A stretch of DNA of 64,000 bases from Mantamonas sphyraenae (lineage: Eukaryota; CRuMs; Mantamonadidae). The stretch's first letter is position 1. Every line of letters starts with the position of its first letter. Location: positions 26,381 to 90,380 of the forward strand of contig JAPMXV010000028.1 in the NCBI GenBank assembly GCA_026936335.1, written 5' to 3'. Positions 41,903 through 56,900 of the stretch are shown here, in pieces. Under the pieces are notes generated by a model that was not told the origin of the DNA, searched no databases, and was given only the letters and a program-made list of their open reading frames with translations. A program made the position numbers and the translations under genes.

Positions 41903-44900
41903 TCACTTCTTTGGCGGCGGCGGAAGCTTCATGCCGGGTTTGGGCAACGCAGGCAGCGTACCCTTGGCCGGAGCCGCGGGCAGGGAGCGAGAAGGCGCTG
42001 AGGGCAGCGTCGGCAGCTTGCCTCCCGGAGGCGGCGGAAGTGCAGGCTTCTTGGCGCTTGCCTGCACCTTCACTGTGTTCTCCTCCTCCTGCTCTTCTTC
42101 TTCCTCCTCTCCCTCACTCGGCGCTTGCTCCACGGCAGTGCCTTCCTCCTCTTGGCTTTCAGACGTGGTTGTGGTCGTCGTCGTCGTCGTCGTCGTCTTC
42201 TGCTTTGGCATCGACTGTTCCTCCTCGCTGATGTCGCTCAGCACCTCGTCGTGCTCGTCCTCCTCCTCTTCATGCACACTCGGCACCTTGCCTGGCAGCG
42301 GCAATGCGCTCAGCAGCGCCGCCTGCTTCTTGGGTGTGCCCGAACGACGTCCACCCGTCGGCTTCTTCAGCGGCGGCGGCAACGTCATGCGGTTGCTGCT
42401 GTCTGCACGCTTCAGCTTGCCTGGCAATGCAGGCAATTGGCCCTTCACAGACGCGCTGCGGTTGCTGCTTGCACTGTTGCGTCCACCTGCGCCCATGCTG
42501 CGCTGTCGTCACTCGCGGCACTCTCGGATCGTGCAGGCGAAGACTTGCCAGAGAGCATCTTCGGGGGCGGGCGCAGGGGCTTCAGCGGACTCATGTGTCC
42601 AGCAGAACCCTGGGCATGACCACGCTTCGCTCCAGGCGCAGGTGGCAGTCCCGTTGCAGGCAGTGCCGGCAATCCCTTCGCCTTCAGACCCACACTTGGC
42701 ATGCGCGTCGTCGGGCGGCGTGCCGGAAGGTCATCCGATCCACTGCTGCCTCCACCAATGTCCATTCCGAGCGCACTCGGCGACATGAGTCCCTGGCTGC
42801 CCACACGTCCTCGGCCAGGAGACGCACCATGCTGTCGATTGCGTGGTCGAGGCACAGGCAGCTCACCGGCGCTCGACATAGCACTCAAGTCGGCAACCCT
42901 CTGGTTGCCCTTCTCCTTGTTGCTCTTGTTCGAACCCTTTTCTTCAAACAAACTGGACTCTTCCGCAGACTTGCCCTTGGCTCCTCCAGCCTGCCCACCA
43001 GCGTTCAGTTGGCGGCGCAGGCCAGGGTTGCGCAGGCCAGGGTTGCGAGACATGCCTCGCAGCTGCGGCAACGAAGGAACGGCGCCTGTTGCACGCAGCT
43101 CCTTGTCGTCCGCCGCTGCAAGATGCTGCTGGTACCTGATCGCTGCCTCGTCGTCGTCGTCATCGTCATATCCTCCCAGAGCAGGCAAAACTGGGATTCG
43201 CGGCAGATCTTGGTGCATATCACCATCCAGAGAATCCATGCCCTCGCTCACCTGTCCCACAGGACGCAGCTTGCGACGGCCACGGCGTCCACCTGGTGTG
43301 CCCATGCCCATCAGTTGCGGCAAGTCCAGGTCCTCTTCGCCTTCTTCTTCCTCTTCCATCACGTCCTCCTCAAGCTCAGACTCTTCCTCGCCACTCTCGC
43401 CACTCTCCAGATCGTCTTCACCCTTCTCCGTGGGTTTCTCCACCCATGCATCTGTCGGTGGCTTGATCAAAAGGTCTTCCGGCGCGACCTTGTTCTTGCC
43501 CACGTGCTGCTGTGCCGCCGATCGCTTGAACAGCCACCAGTACACCAGCCAGTACACAAGCACCTCGCAGATCACCAACACAGCCACCCACCACAGCACA
43601 CACATGAAACACAGCACGCACACGCCTGTGGCAAGTGCCAGTTCCAGCAACCAGCCCAGGCGTTCGTTGCGACGCATCTTGGCAGGCGTCCAACCGCCCG
43701 TGAGCATCGTCACCGCTCCCGACTCGTCGCCCTTCAGCTTGCCACTGATCACATTGCCCGCAGGATCCACCGCAAGCGGCTCCACCCTGCTCAATTGTTC
43801 CATATGGCGCTTGAAGTTGCGAGCCCAGTTGTAGCCCACAATCTCCATCACAAGCAGAAGCAACGACAGCACAATGGCCAGTGCCCACAGTTCCGTCGCA
43901 CAATCACCAGGCACAATCGGTGCATTGGTGCCAAAGTTGCCCTGCAGCGGTGTCGAAGTGCACTGCGAGAACAGCGACGTCTCCAACGCGTTGCGGATGC
44001 CCGTCGTCGTGCTCACCGTCCATGCACCCACCGTGGGAGGAGTGGCCACACCGGCCACATCCTTCAACGTAATCTCTAGCGTCTTGGCGTCCTTCCACAC
44101 ACCGGCATAGTCCGATGCCAGCGGCGAAGTGAAGCTCAAGATGCGTCGATTTCCGCCTTGGTGCTCACTGCAGGTTGGTTCGTCGCACCAGTGAACACCA
44201 CCGTCAACACATCGCCCACGCTGTACGTGTTGTCTCCGTTGTCCGGATCGCTCATGGTCACACTGGCGAAGCATGGGCCCGCCAGCTCGCCGAATGAGCC
44301 TCCCACCACGTACTGTCCGCGTGTGGGCCTCGATGTGCCAGCCGCATTGCGAATGTCGCCCACAAGATCGACCACGAGCTGCGCGGCTGTGTTGCGTGCA
44401 GACACGGAGCTGCTGCGTTGGCTGACCAACGAACCGGGGTTGCTGCCGCCGATGTTCGGCACAGCCACACCCGTAATGTCCAACAGAGTCACCTGCAGGC
44501 GCTTGTTGCCGTCCAACCACTCGCCAGCATAGTCGACACCAATGGGTGCGTTGAAGGACAACAGTGCATCCACCTGGGCTTTGGTGTTGGCCGGCGGCGC
44601 GTTGGTTGCCGTCAGGAAGATGACCTCAAAGACGTCGCCTACGCTGTACACTGCATCGGCATCGTCTGGATCACGGAAGCGCACTGTCTGCACAATCGGA
44701 CCCTGCAGAGTGCCCCAGTCGCCCACTGACGACGGCGACACGGCACCCGTCGCAGATCCAGACGTGCCGTCCGCCGTCTTGATCGGACCAATGATCGTTA
44801 CCGTCACATTGGCGTCCAAATCCAAGGCTTGAGTCGGATTCACACTCACAATCGTAATCACCAGCACCGAGTTGTTCCTCCACACACCCGTGTAATCCGT

Positions 44901-47900
44901 GCCCAATGGCACAGAGCTGCTGATCAGCGCGTCAATGTCCGTCTTTGTCGCAGCGGTGGCATATTCGTTGGTCTGTCAAAGAAGAGTGTCACCGTATCGC
45001 CCGCACTGTGAACTCCGTCGCTGTTGTCCGGATCCTCTACCAGCACAGAGTACACACGTGGTGCTTCTGGCGGCGTCCAACCCACAATGTTACCCACGTC
45101 CGGCAATCCACTGCCGATGTCCGCAGGAATCACCTCCAGGAAAGACAACTCCAAAGCGGTGCCATTGATCCAGGTACCGTTGTACGTCAGGTTCGCAAGC
45201 CAGGGCATAGGGTAGAACGCGTTGATCTGTGCCTTTGTGGCCACTGGCGGCTGGCGTGTGTCCTGGGTCCAGTGCACCAAGATCGTGTACGCATCCACCG
45301 TCTCGATCAGACGGATGTGCGGGTCGTATGTGCCGTACGTGCCTGCAGCGCCTGTGCGGGAAGCCACAGACACCAGCGAAAAGAGCCCAGCGTTCTTCAG
45401 ACCCGCTGCCTGGCGCACGCTCACCGTCAGATTGCTCAACACAGGCACGGTCACCCCGGTGCCATTGGTGATGGTGATGCGCACTGTCGACGCGTTCACC
45501 CAAGTGCCGCTGTACTCAAGGCCAATGGGTGCGCTGAATGCAAACACCGCATCGACGCCGGCCTTGCCTGTGCCCAGAGATGGCTGGTTGGTGGCCTCTG
45601 CAAAACGGATCCACACTTGGTCGCCAGAGTCCACCACAATGTCATCGTCCAGGGGATCGACCACCAACACCTGCTGGATGGCCGGACCTGCAAGCAGACC
45701 GTAGTTGCCCACCACCGTCTTGGTGGCACGCGACACGAGCGTGGTCGAGGCCGCGTTGCGCAGGTTGCCCACCACGGTCACGTTGAACGCACCCAGGGTG
45801 GGACCCGTGGCAGCCGGTGTCACCACGCGGATCTCTGCACACGAGGCGTTGTACCACACGCCAGCGTAATCCAGGGCAAACACAGCATCAAAGGCAAACA
45901 CCTGATCCACCTGTGTCTTGTTGCTGCCCAGCGTCGGCTGGTTCGTGGTTTCGTTGAAGCACACTCGCAACACATCGCCGGCATCGTACAGAGCGTCGTC
46001 GTCTGTTGGATCACGCACCACAGCACTTACAATGTGCGGGCCCTTGGGCAAGTGGCGCACAAACACACTCGCCTGTCCCATGCCCACGTCTGTGCCATCG
46101 TCCAGCGAGTACAGCCATGTGTCCACACGGTTGTCCAACTCGCCACCCAACGGCTCGTAGATGACCTGGAACGCCGCGTTGGCCACCGTCACGTTGGTGC
46201 TCACAATCGCTGCGCCCTTGGTCACCCCATCCGCCGTTTGGTACAGCGTACCCACTGTGGGCAAGCTCACAATGCGCGACACAAGCGCACTGCCTTCCAC
46301 GTCGCTGCCACCCAGGCTCACTGTGATGGCTGTGTCCTCGCTGGTGCTCACGCTTGTGTTGCTGGCCAGCGGAACGTCGTTCACAGACACCACCGTGATG
46401 GCCACCACACGCACGGCCGTGGTTGCTGTACCACTGCCTGTGTTGCCCTGGTCGTTGACACTCACAGTCAGTGTGTCGCCACCAAAGTAGTGTGCGTTGG
46501 GCGTGTACGTCAGACTCGCCAGCGCAGCGTTCACCTGCGTCAGCGTGCCCGTAAACGCCACTCCCGTCGCAGGCGTCGAACCAGACCCAATCACAAAGGT
46601 CAAACCCGTGGTTGTGGCCATCAACATGCGACCATTGTTCACAGCCAGACCCACGCGCAGATCGCCCGTCAGCGAATCCACATCGCTCACACTCAGACCA
46701 GCCACATTCAACGTCACATCCTCCGACGTGGTCTGTGTGCTCGGCGCCTGCAGCACCACCTGGTCATTGACTGCGTTCACCGTGATGGGTGTGCTTGCCG
46801 AAGCCGTCTGTGCACCACCCACGCCAGTCCAACCCAGGTCGCTCACACGCACCTCCAGCGTGTCAGCGCCGTTCGTGTGCAGGTCGCCATGGTACACAAT
46901 GTTGGCCACAGCCGCACTCAACACACCCAGGGTGCCTCGCATCTGCATGTGTGCCGATGCGTTGTGTGCGCCGCTCACAAACGCCACTCCGGCGTGTGCA
47001 GGCAGCGTCAACACGCCACGCGACACGGTCAGGTTGACTTCCATCACGTTGGTGCCACCCACGTCCACGTCGCTCAGGCTCAGGCCGGAAATGGTCAGAT
47101 CGGTGTCTTCGTTCACACTCTGGGCACCCGGGGCACTGACAGTCGGTGCATCATTCACAGCCTGCACCGTCACATTGACGACGCCAGTTGTCTGCAGCGC
47201 ACCACCCACGCCTGTGTTGCCCAAATCGTTCACACGCACCATCACCGCATCCACGCCGTTGTAGTGCTGTGTGCCACGGTAAACCACCGCATTCAATGCA
47301 GCATTCGCGTCGGTCAGCGTGGAACGGAAGCGAATCGTCGGATCGGCCACGCCATCGCCCACCAGAGCAGACAGGCCAGAGACGGATGACAACCACAGGT
47401 TGCCCTGGGTCACACTGAGTTCCACCTCCACCATGGCCGCAGCCACATCCACATCGCTCACAGAAATCGAAGCCAGGGTCACGTCCGTGTCTTCCGACAC
47501 GGCCACCGCAGAGCCCAACTGCAGCACAGGTGCATCGTTGACAGCCTCCACGACGATGGCCAAGGAATCAAAGGCCACGCCCTCACCCCCAGAGCCCACG
47601 TGGCCCTGGTCACTCAGGCGCACCTCCAAGGCATCGTTTCCAGCAAAGTGCAACGCACCCTGGTACACAATCGTGTCCACCGCACCTTGCAAACTCGTGA
47701 GCGTGCCCGTCATCACCACCGAGGCCACATTGCTGGCTCCACCCGCGCTCACAAGCGTCACCCCTGTCGTGGTCGGCAGGCTGATCACACCCTGTGACAC
47801 ACTCAGGTTCAGGTGCAGCGCATTCGCTGCCACATCCACATCGGAAATGTTGATGGCATGGCTCAGCGTCAGCAATGTGTCCTCACTCACCGCAAACGTG

Positions 47901-50900
47901 GCATTGGCCACCCTCAACGTCGGCGCGTCGTTGATGGCCGCCACGGTGATTGTACTGGACACACTTGCTCCCTTGGCACCACCAGTGCCCGTGTGTCCGT
48001 TGTCGCTCACACTCAGACTCAGCGTATCCGTGCCAACAAAATGCAGCGCACCGCGGTAGCGCATGCCATTCAAGGCCACGTTCAGGGCCGTGCGCGTGCC
48101 GCTCATGCGCAGCACCGCCTCGTTGCCCAGTCCCGTGCCCGTGGTGAAGGTCAACCCGGCCACACTGTTCAGCGACAGCGTGCCTGCCGTCACACTCATG
48201 TTCAGCGACATGGTGTTCGCACCCACGTCCACATCCGTGACGTACACACCCGTCACCACCAGATCCGTGTCCTCGTCCACAGTCAGAGTAGGCGCAAGGC
48301 TGGCAATGAGTGGTGCGTCGTTTACACCGCTCACTGTCAGTGCCACCGTCGCTTGCGTCTGCAACGACGTGCCAACACCTGTGTGGCCGTTGTCGGACAC
48401 CCACACCTTCAGGCTGTCACTTCCCGAAAATGTGTGCGGGATTGATACACCAACCCGGGCGTCGTCAGCGCCGCATTCACACTCGTCAGTGTACCCGAGA
48501 ACACCATCTGCGTGTTGTTGATACCGTTGCCCACGTTGAAACTGAGACCAGCGGTCGAACCCAGCCACAGACTGCCCTCCGTCACACTCACGTTGACGGT
48601 CAGCGCACCTGCAGCCACATCCACGTCGCTCACACTCACTGACGTCACCGTCAGCTGTGCGTCCTCGCCCACTGCCAGAGCACTGGGTGCGGCAATGACC
48701 GGCGCGTCGTTCACAGCCTCCACGGACACTGTTACTTGGGCGCTGTGCGTCCGTTCACCACCTGCCCCGATGCCGCCGTTGTCCGAAACCCACAGCGAGA
48801 TGCTATCGGCGCCAAACACGTGCTGATTGCCGCGATACACAAAGTTGTTCAGCGCCGCATTCAGCGCTGTCAATGTACCCGTCACCTCCGTGCGCGCGTT
48901 GAACATGCCCGACACACCCGTGTGCACTGTCAGACCAGCATAGCTGGCAAACTGCACGACACCGATGGAGCATGACACGTTCAGGGACATTGCAACACTG
49001 TCAACATCCACGTCCGTCACAGTCACACCGCCCACAGTCAGCTGCGTGTCCTCACTCACCGCAAACGACGTAGTGGCAACCACAAAGAAGGGCGCGTCGT
49101 TCACAGCACCGACCAGCAGACCCACCGAAGCGGCATGTGTTTGCACACCGCCAACTCCAGACGCACCGTTGTCGCTCACATTCAACGACAACACGTCCAA
49201 GCCCACAAAGTCGGCGTCTCCACGGTACACCAACCCACCCAGGGCGTTGTTCAGGGCAGTCAATGTGCCCTGCATCGCCATCGATGTGTCCGCCGTGCCG
49301 TTTCCTGACGAGAACGTCAGGCCACTCGTCGACACCAACCACAGTCGGCCACGGGTCACACCCAGGTCCAAACGCATGGTGGCCGAACCAACGTCCACAT
49401 CGCTCACACTCAGGCCAACCACAGTGTACTGCGTCTCCTCAGCCACGCTCGCGTTGCCTGCAGGCACAGTCAACACAGGCGCGTCGTTCACAGCTTCCAC
49501 CGCGATACTCACCGTCTTGTTCACAGCCAGAGCTCCACCCGACCCAAAGTTGCCCAGATCAGACACCCACACAAGCAGGGCATCTGTACCCTCAAAGTGC
49601 AGGTTTCCTCGGTACGACACCGAGCTCAGAGCTGCGTTCACCCGCGTCAGGTCCGCTGTGAACACCATGGCTGGATCGGCAGAACCATCGCCCAGGGCAA
49701 ACGTAAGCCCTGTCGTGGTCCCCAGGGACAACGTGCCGAATTGAACACTGACATTGGCCATCATGGTCTGATTGGCCACATCCACGTCCGCCACCGTCAT
49801 CGCAGGCACGGTCAGGATCATGTCCTCGCTCACAGCCTGTGGGCCAGGCACACTCAGTTGCAACACGTCGTTCACGGCATTGACGACAATGTCCACGCCC
49901 TGTTGGTCCGTGCGCACACCACCTGCACCCACATTGCCCTCGTCGCTGATGCTAAGCACCAGACGGTCGTTGCCAAAGTAGTTGCTGTCAGGGCGGTACA
50001 GCATTGTGTTCACCGCACTGTTCACCGAGGTCAGGTTTCCACGGACAACCACGTAGCTGCTGCCCTGTACACCGTCGCTCACGACCACTCCCGCAGTCGA
50101 ACCGAACCAAATCACACCGCGGCTCACGTTAGCAGCAAGTGTCATCAGTCCAGAGGCTGCGTCGACGTCCAACACGCCGAAGCCGGTCATAGTCAACGTC
50201 GTGTCTTCGTCCACATTCTGGGCGGCAATCACACTCAGCACAGGACCGTCGTTCACTGCCGTCACAGTGATGACCGTCTGCCTGCTATCGCGCAACACAG
50301 GACCGACACCCACGTTGCCATTGTCGCTCACATTTGCCACCAGCGTATCCACACCAAAGAAGTCCTGGTTGCCCCGATACACCACTGCGGCCAATGCAGC
50401 GTTCGCCGCCGTCACAGTGCCGTTGAACTCCATAACGGCATCCTGGGCACCGTCGCCCACACCAAACACCAGCGAAGTGGTAATGGGGAGCGTCAGGCGA
50501 CCCTGACTCACGGCAAGACGCACCGTAAGCGGCTGCGTGTTGGAATCCACATCCGACACAGACACACCGCTCACCGTCAGATCCACATCCTCGGCCACCG
50601 TCGCCTGACTAGGAGCAGCCATCGACGGCCCATCATTGATGGCAACCACCGTCACACCCACCGTGTGGTTCACAGACAGCGGTCCACCGATGCCGGCGGA
50701 GCCTAGATCTGACACAGACACAGAAACAGTAGCCGCTCCGTTGAAGTGCGTCGACCCAAGGAACACCACCTGCGCCATTGCTGCATTCACACTGGTCAGA
50801 GTGCCACGTGCACGCAGACCGGCATCCGATGTTCCATCACCGACAGTGAAGGTCAAACCCGCGGTGCTTACCAGGCTTACCACACCGTTCGTAGCCGTCA

Positions 50901-53900
50901 CCTCCATCTCCAGCTGTGCAGCTGCCACGTCTACATCACTCACAGCAAGCCCACTCAGAGTCAGCTCCGTGTCTTCGGACACAGAAGCATCGGAAGGCAC
51001 CGTGACAAACACCGGTCCATCGTTCACGGCAGACACCGTGATGGGCACGCTCTTCGAGTCACTCAGCACACCACCGGCACCAACACCTCCCAGATCGCTA
51101 ACCGACACCACCAAGGCGTCTCCGCCATTGTAGTGCAAAGCGCCACGGTACACAAGCGCGCTCAGAGCTGCGTTCACTGCGGTCAAATTACCGCGCACAC
51201 GCATCGAGGCATCCGCAACACCGTCGCCGACCAGGAATGCAAGCTGCGACACGGGAGGCGCCACACTCAGTACGCCCTGGCTCACACTGACGTTGACCTC
51301 AAGCTGATTCGCGGCAACGTCGACATCCGAAATGCTCAACGAACCGATAGTCAAGTCAGTGTCTTCCAGAACCGCAAGGCTGCTCGGCACACTCCACACT
51401 GGTGCGTCGTTCACAGCATCCACTGTCAGCGCAATCGATCCCAAAGTCTGCCTGATGCCTCCAGAGCCCGTGTTGCCCTGGTCATCCACAACGATGGACA
51501 CCGTGTCTGCCCCGTTGAAGTGCAGCACACCTTGGTACACAAGACCCGGTGAACTGAGGGCTGCGTTCACAGCAGTCCTCGTGCCTGAGAACACCATGCG
51601 CTGCTCCGATGTCGAACTGCCCAGAGTAAACGACAAACCGGTCGACGAGCCGAGAGACATCACACCGCTCGTCACGGTGAGGTTCACTCGCACATTGCCA
51701 GCTGCCACATCGACGTCGCTCACGCTCAATCCTGTGATTGTAACCGGCGTGTCCTCACTCACGCTCGCTGCACTGGGCGCAGTCAGCACAGGTGCATCGT
51801 TCACGGCAAGCACGTTCACAATCTGGATCTTGAACGTCTCCGTCACCGTGCCGTTCGCACTGCCGAAGCCCTGATCAGACGCCCACACACGCAGCAGCTC
51901 AGCACCATTCCAGTGCTGCGCACCGCGATACACAAGGCCGTTCAGCGCCGCGTTGATTGCCGTCAGGTTGCCCGAGAAGCGCACATCCGCGTCCGCCGCA
52001 CCGTCACCCTGCGTAAACGTCAACCCTGCAGTGTTGCCAAGGCTCACAAGGCCCTCTGTCACCGTCACGTTCACAAGCATCGCGTCGCTTCCAATGTCCT
52101 CATCAGAGATGCTGATGCCATACATGGTCAGGTCCGTGTCCTCGTTCACGCTCTGCGTGTCCAGCACCGTAATGTTCACCTTGTCGTTCACCGGGTTGAC
52201 AAAGATGGTTGTGGACGCAAAAGCCTGAAGTGCACCACCGACGCCAACATGTCCTTGGTCATCGATGCCAACTGACACATAGTCAAACCCGTTGAAGTTG
52301 AGGTTGCCCTGGTACTGCAGCGTCGCCAACGCACTGTTCACACTCGTCAGCGTGCCTGTAAACGCGAGGTACGCCGACCCTGTGGTGGCATTCCCTGCAA
52401 CAAAGGTAAGACCACTGGTAACAGACATCGAAACAGCACCATTTCCAGCAGATGCGTTGACCAACACACTGTTTGCAACCGCGTCAACATCCGAAACAGC
52501 GAAACCAGGAACAGAGGTGCTCACGTCCTCATCCGTGTTAACAGCAATACCGGCAACGACCACAGGTGCGTCGTTCACAGCATTCACAGTCACAGACACA
52601 TTGGCCGCATCGCTCAGAGCACCACCAATGCCCACGGCTCCCTGGTCGTTCACAGTAACCAGCACCGTGTCCGCTCCGTTGTAGTGCGTGTTACCACGGT
52701 ACACCACACTGCTCATCGCCGTGTTGATGTTCGTCAGGCTGCCTCGGAAGCGCATCACGGCGTTCAGCGACGGACCGCCCGTCACAAACGTCAGGCCCGT
52801 CGTCGTGCCGCCAAGCGTCAGAACACCGCTGCTCACCTGCAGATCAACCACAAGTTCGTTCGCAGCCACGTCCACATCGCTCACGCTGATGCCACCGAGC
52901 GCAATGTCTGTGTCCTCCATGCCGCTCTGCGCACTCGGCACACTCAGAACAGGCGCGTCGTTCACACCTGCCACAGTCACCGCAATGCTCTGTGCATCGC
53001 CCAAAGCACCACCCGACCCGGTGTTGCCCAGATCGTTCACTGCAATCGCAACGCTGTCGGCACCCACAAAGTGCAGGTTGCCCTGGTACACCATCTCGGA
53101 CAGCGCCGCATTCACAGACGTCAGGTTGCCGACCACACGCAGGCTGGCATCACCGCTGCCACTGCCTGCTTCCACTCCAAGGCCGGCCAGGGACTTCAAC
53201 CACACACGACCCGAAGCCACACTCACGTTGACTTGCAGCAGCCCTGCACCCACGTCGACGTCGGTCACCGACACACCCGTGATCGTCAACTGAACGTCCT
53301 CGTTCACGTTCTGTCCACCGGGCACAGTCAGCACAGGCGCGTCGTTCACCGCACTCACACTCACACCAATCGTGCGCGTGTCGCCCAGTGCTCCACCCGT
53401 GCCACTTGCTCCCTGGTCGTTCACTGTCACCGTGATCGTGTCTCCTCCATTGTACTGCGCGTCTCCACGGTACACAATGTTGTTCAGCGCCGCGTTTGCG
53501 TTTGTCAGCGTCGCCACAAAGCGCACATCCTTCGTGCCCGATGCTGCTCCGTCCACAATCGTCACGCCGCCCATGCTGCCCAGTGTCACCACACCCTGGC
53601 TTGCGCTCACGTTCACCAGCAGCAGACTGCCCGCAATGTCCACATCGCTCACGCTGATGCCACCAATCGTCAGATCCGTGTCCTCAACGCCGCTCTGTCC
53701 ACTCGGCACACTCAGCACAGGCGCGTCGTTCACGCTCAGCACAGTCACAACAATGCTGCCACTGTCTCCAAGCACTCCGCCACTGCCCGTGTTGCCACCG
53801 TCGTTCACGCTCAGCACAATGCTGTCCACTCCGTTGAACGCACTGTCCGGCATGTACACAATAGTCGCCAGCGCGTTGTTCACATCCGTCACGCTGCCGC

Positions 53901-56900
53901 TGAACTCCACCCGCCCGTCGCTGCTGCCGTTGCCTGCACTGAACACAAGGCCGTTCGTGCTCGCCAGCCACACTCGGCCAGCACTCACACTCACGTTCAC
54001 GTTCATCGCTCCGCCCGCAACGTCCACGTCCGCCACACTCACGCCGCTCACTGTCAGCGCAGTGTCCTCGGCCGTGCTCTGTGCCCCAGGCACACTCAGC
54101 ACAGGTGCGTCGTTCACAGCCACCACGTTGATCACAAGCGTCTTGTTCGACACCTGCTCACCACCGCTGCCGACTGCTCCCTGGTCAGACACCCACACAA
54201 CAAGCCCGTCTGCTCCGTTGTACTGTGTCACTCCACGGTACACCATGTTCGACAGTGCTGCGTTCACAGCCGTGATCGACCCGTCAAACACAATCCACGT
54301 GTCGTTCACTCCGTCGCCACTGCCAAACGTCAGACCCGTCGTGCTGCCCAGCCACAGGCTGCCTGCGCTCACACTCACGTTCACTCGGAACGCAAATCCG
54401 GCCACGTCCACATCGCTCACGCTGATGCCACCAATCGTCAGATCCGTGTCCTCAGCCACACTCTGTGCACTCGGCAGAGTGATCACCAGCGCGTCGTTCA
54501 CACCATTCACAGTGATCGCCACACTCTGGCTGTCTGTCTGCTCACCGCCGGCTCCCGTGTTGCCCTTGTCGCGCACGCTCAGTTCGAGCGAGTCGCTGCC
54601 AAAGAAGTGCAGGTCGCCGTGGTACACCACCTGCCCGATGGCCGCGTTCAGCGCCGTCACCGTGCCGTTCAGCACCAGACTGCGTCCTCCGTTGCTTGTG
54701 CCAGACACAAACGTCACGCCGCCTGCGTTCACGCTCGTCAGCACACCATGCGTCACCGTCAAGTTCATCTCCATGGACTCTCCGCCCACGTCAATGTCCG
54801 TCACAGTGATGCCTGCAATCGTCAGATCCGTGTCCTCGTCCACGTTCACTCCACCCACAGGTGTGATGGCAGGGCGGTCGTTCACCTGCGTCACCGTGAT
54901 GCCCACGCTGCCGCTGTCTGTCAACTCTCCGCCCACACCCACGTTGCCCAGGTCACTCACGCGCACCACAAGCGTGTCTGCGCCGTTGTAATCCTGTGCC
55001 CCGCGGTACACCAGCACACCCAGTGCCGTCTGCACCTGGGTCAGCGTGCCCGTGAAGCTCATCGTCGCGTCCGACGCACCGTCGCCCACACTGAATGTCA
55101 GGCCCGTCGTCGTCACTGCGGTCACCACACCCTGGCTCACGCTCACGTTCGCCTGGAATGCGTTGCCTGCAACGTCCACGTCCGTCACGCTGATGCCGTT
55201 GATCGTCAGATCCACGTCCTCAGCCACACTCTGTGCAGACACAACACTCAGCACAGGGCCGTCGTTCACAGCCACAACCGTGATCGCCACGTTTGCGACG
55301 TCCGACTGCACACCTCCCAGACCACTGTTACCAAGATCGTCCACCCGAACAACAAGGGTGTCCGCCCCGTTGTAGTGCGTGTTGGCGCGATACACCACAG
55401 TCAACACCGCCGCATTCAGCGCAGTCACGTTGCCTTGCATATTCACAGACCCATCAGCAATACCATCGCCAGAGCTGAAATACACCCCCGAGACAGATGC
55501 ACCCGGAAGGGTAAGCACGCCCTGAGACACACTCAAGTTGAGTCGCATGTCACCAGCACCGACGTCCGAGTCAGCCAGCGACAAACCAGTCAGCGTCAGA
55601 TCAGCGTCTTCGTTCACAAGTGCACTCGACACCACGGTAATCACAGGCGCATCGTTCACCTCGGCCACAGTCACCACAATCACGGCACTGTCACCCAGCG
55701 CTCCACCCGCGCCCGTGTTGCCCAGATCGTTCACACTCAACACCACGCTGTCCGTGCCCTGGAAGTTCGCGTTGCCACGATACACCAGGTTCGTCAGCGC
55801 TGCGTTCACGTTGGTCAACGTGCCCGTGAAGCGCACCGTTGCGTCGCTGCTGCCGTTGCCAGCACCAAACACAAGGCCGCTCGTGCTGCCCAGCCACATC
55901 TGACCAGACGTCACACTCACGTTCACGGCAACCATACCGGCTGCTGCGTCCACATCTGCCACGCTGATACCGCCGATCGTCAGGTCGGTCTCCTCGTTCA
56001 CGTTCTGTCCACCAGGCACAGTCAGCACAGGCGCGTCGTTCACCGCACTCACACTCACACCAATCGTGCGCGTGTCGCCCAGTGCTCCACCCGTGCCACT
56101 TGCTCCCTGGTCGTTCACTGTCACCGTGATCGTGTCTCCTCCATTGTACTGCGCGTCTCCACGGTACACAATGTTGTTCAGCGCCGCGTTTGCGTTTGTC
56201 AGCGTCGCCACAAAGCGCACATCCTTCGTGCCCGATGCTGCTCCGTCCACAATCGTCACGCCGCTCATGCTGCCCAGTGTCACCACACCCTGGCTTGCGC
56301 TCACGTTCACCAGCAGCAGACTGCCCGCAATGTCCACATCGCTCACGCTGATGCCACCAATCGTCAGATCCGTGTCCTCAACGCCGCTCTGTCCACTCGG
56401 CACACTCAGCACAGGCGCGTCGTTCACGCTCAGCACAGTCACAACAATGCTGCCACTGTCTCCAAGCACTCCGCCACTGCCCGTGTTGCCACCGTCGTTC
56501 ACGCTCACCACAATGCTGTCCACTCCGTTGAACGCACTGTCCGGCATGTACACAACTGTCGCCAGCGCGTTGTTCACATCCGTCACGCTGCCGCTGAACT
56601 CCACCCGCCCGTCGCTGCTGCCGTTGCCTGCACTGAACACAAGGCCGTTCGTGCTCGCCAGCCACACTCGGCCAGCACTCACACTCACGTTCACGTTCAT
56701 CGCTCCACCGGCAACGTCCACGTCCGCCACACTCACGCCGCTCACTGTCAGCGCAGTGTCCTCGGCCGTGCTCTGTGCCCCAGGCACACTCAGCACAGGT
56801 GCGTCGTTCACAGCCACCACGTTGATCACAAGCGTCTTGTTCGACACCTGCTCACCACCGCTGCCGACTGCTCCCTGGTCAGACACCCACACAACAAGCC

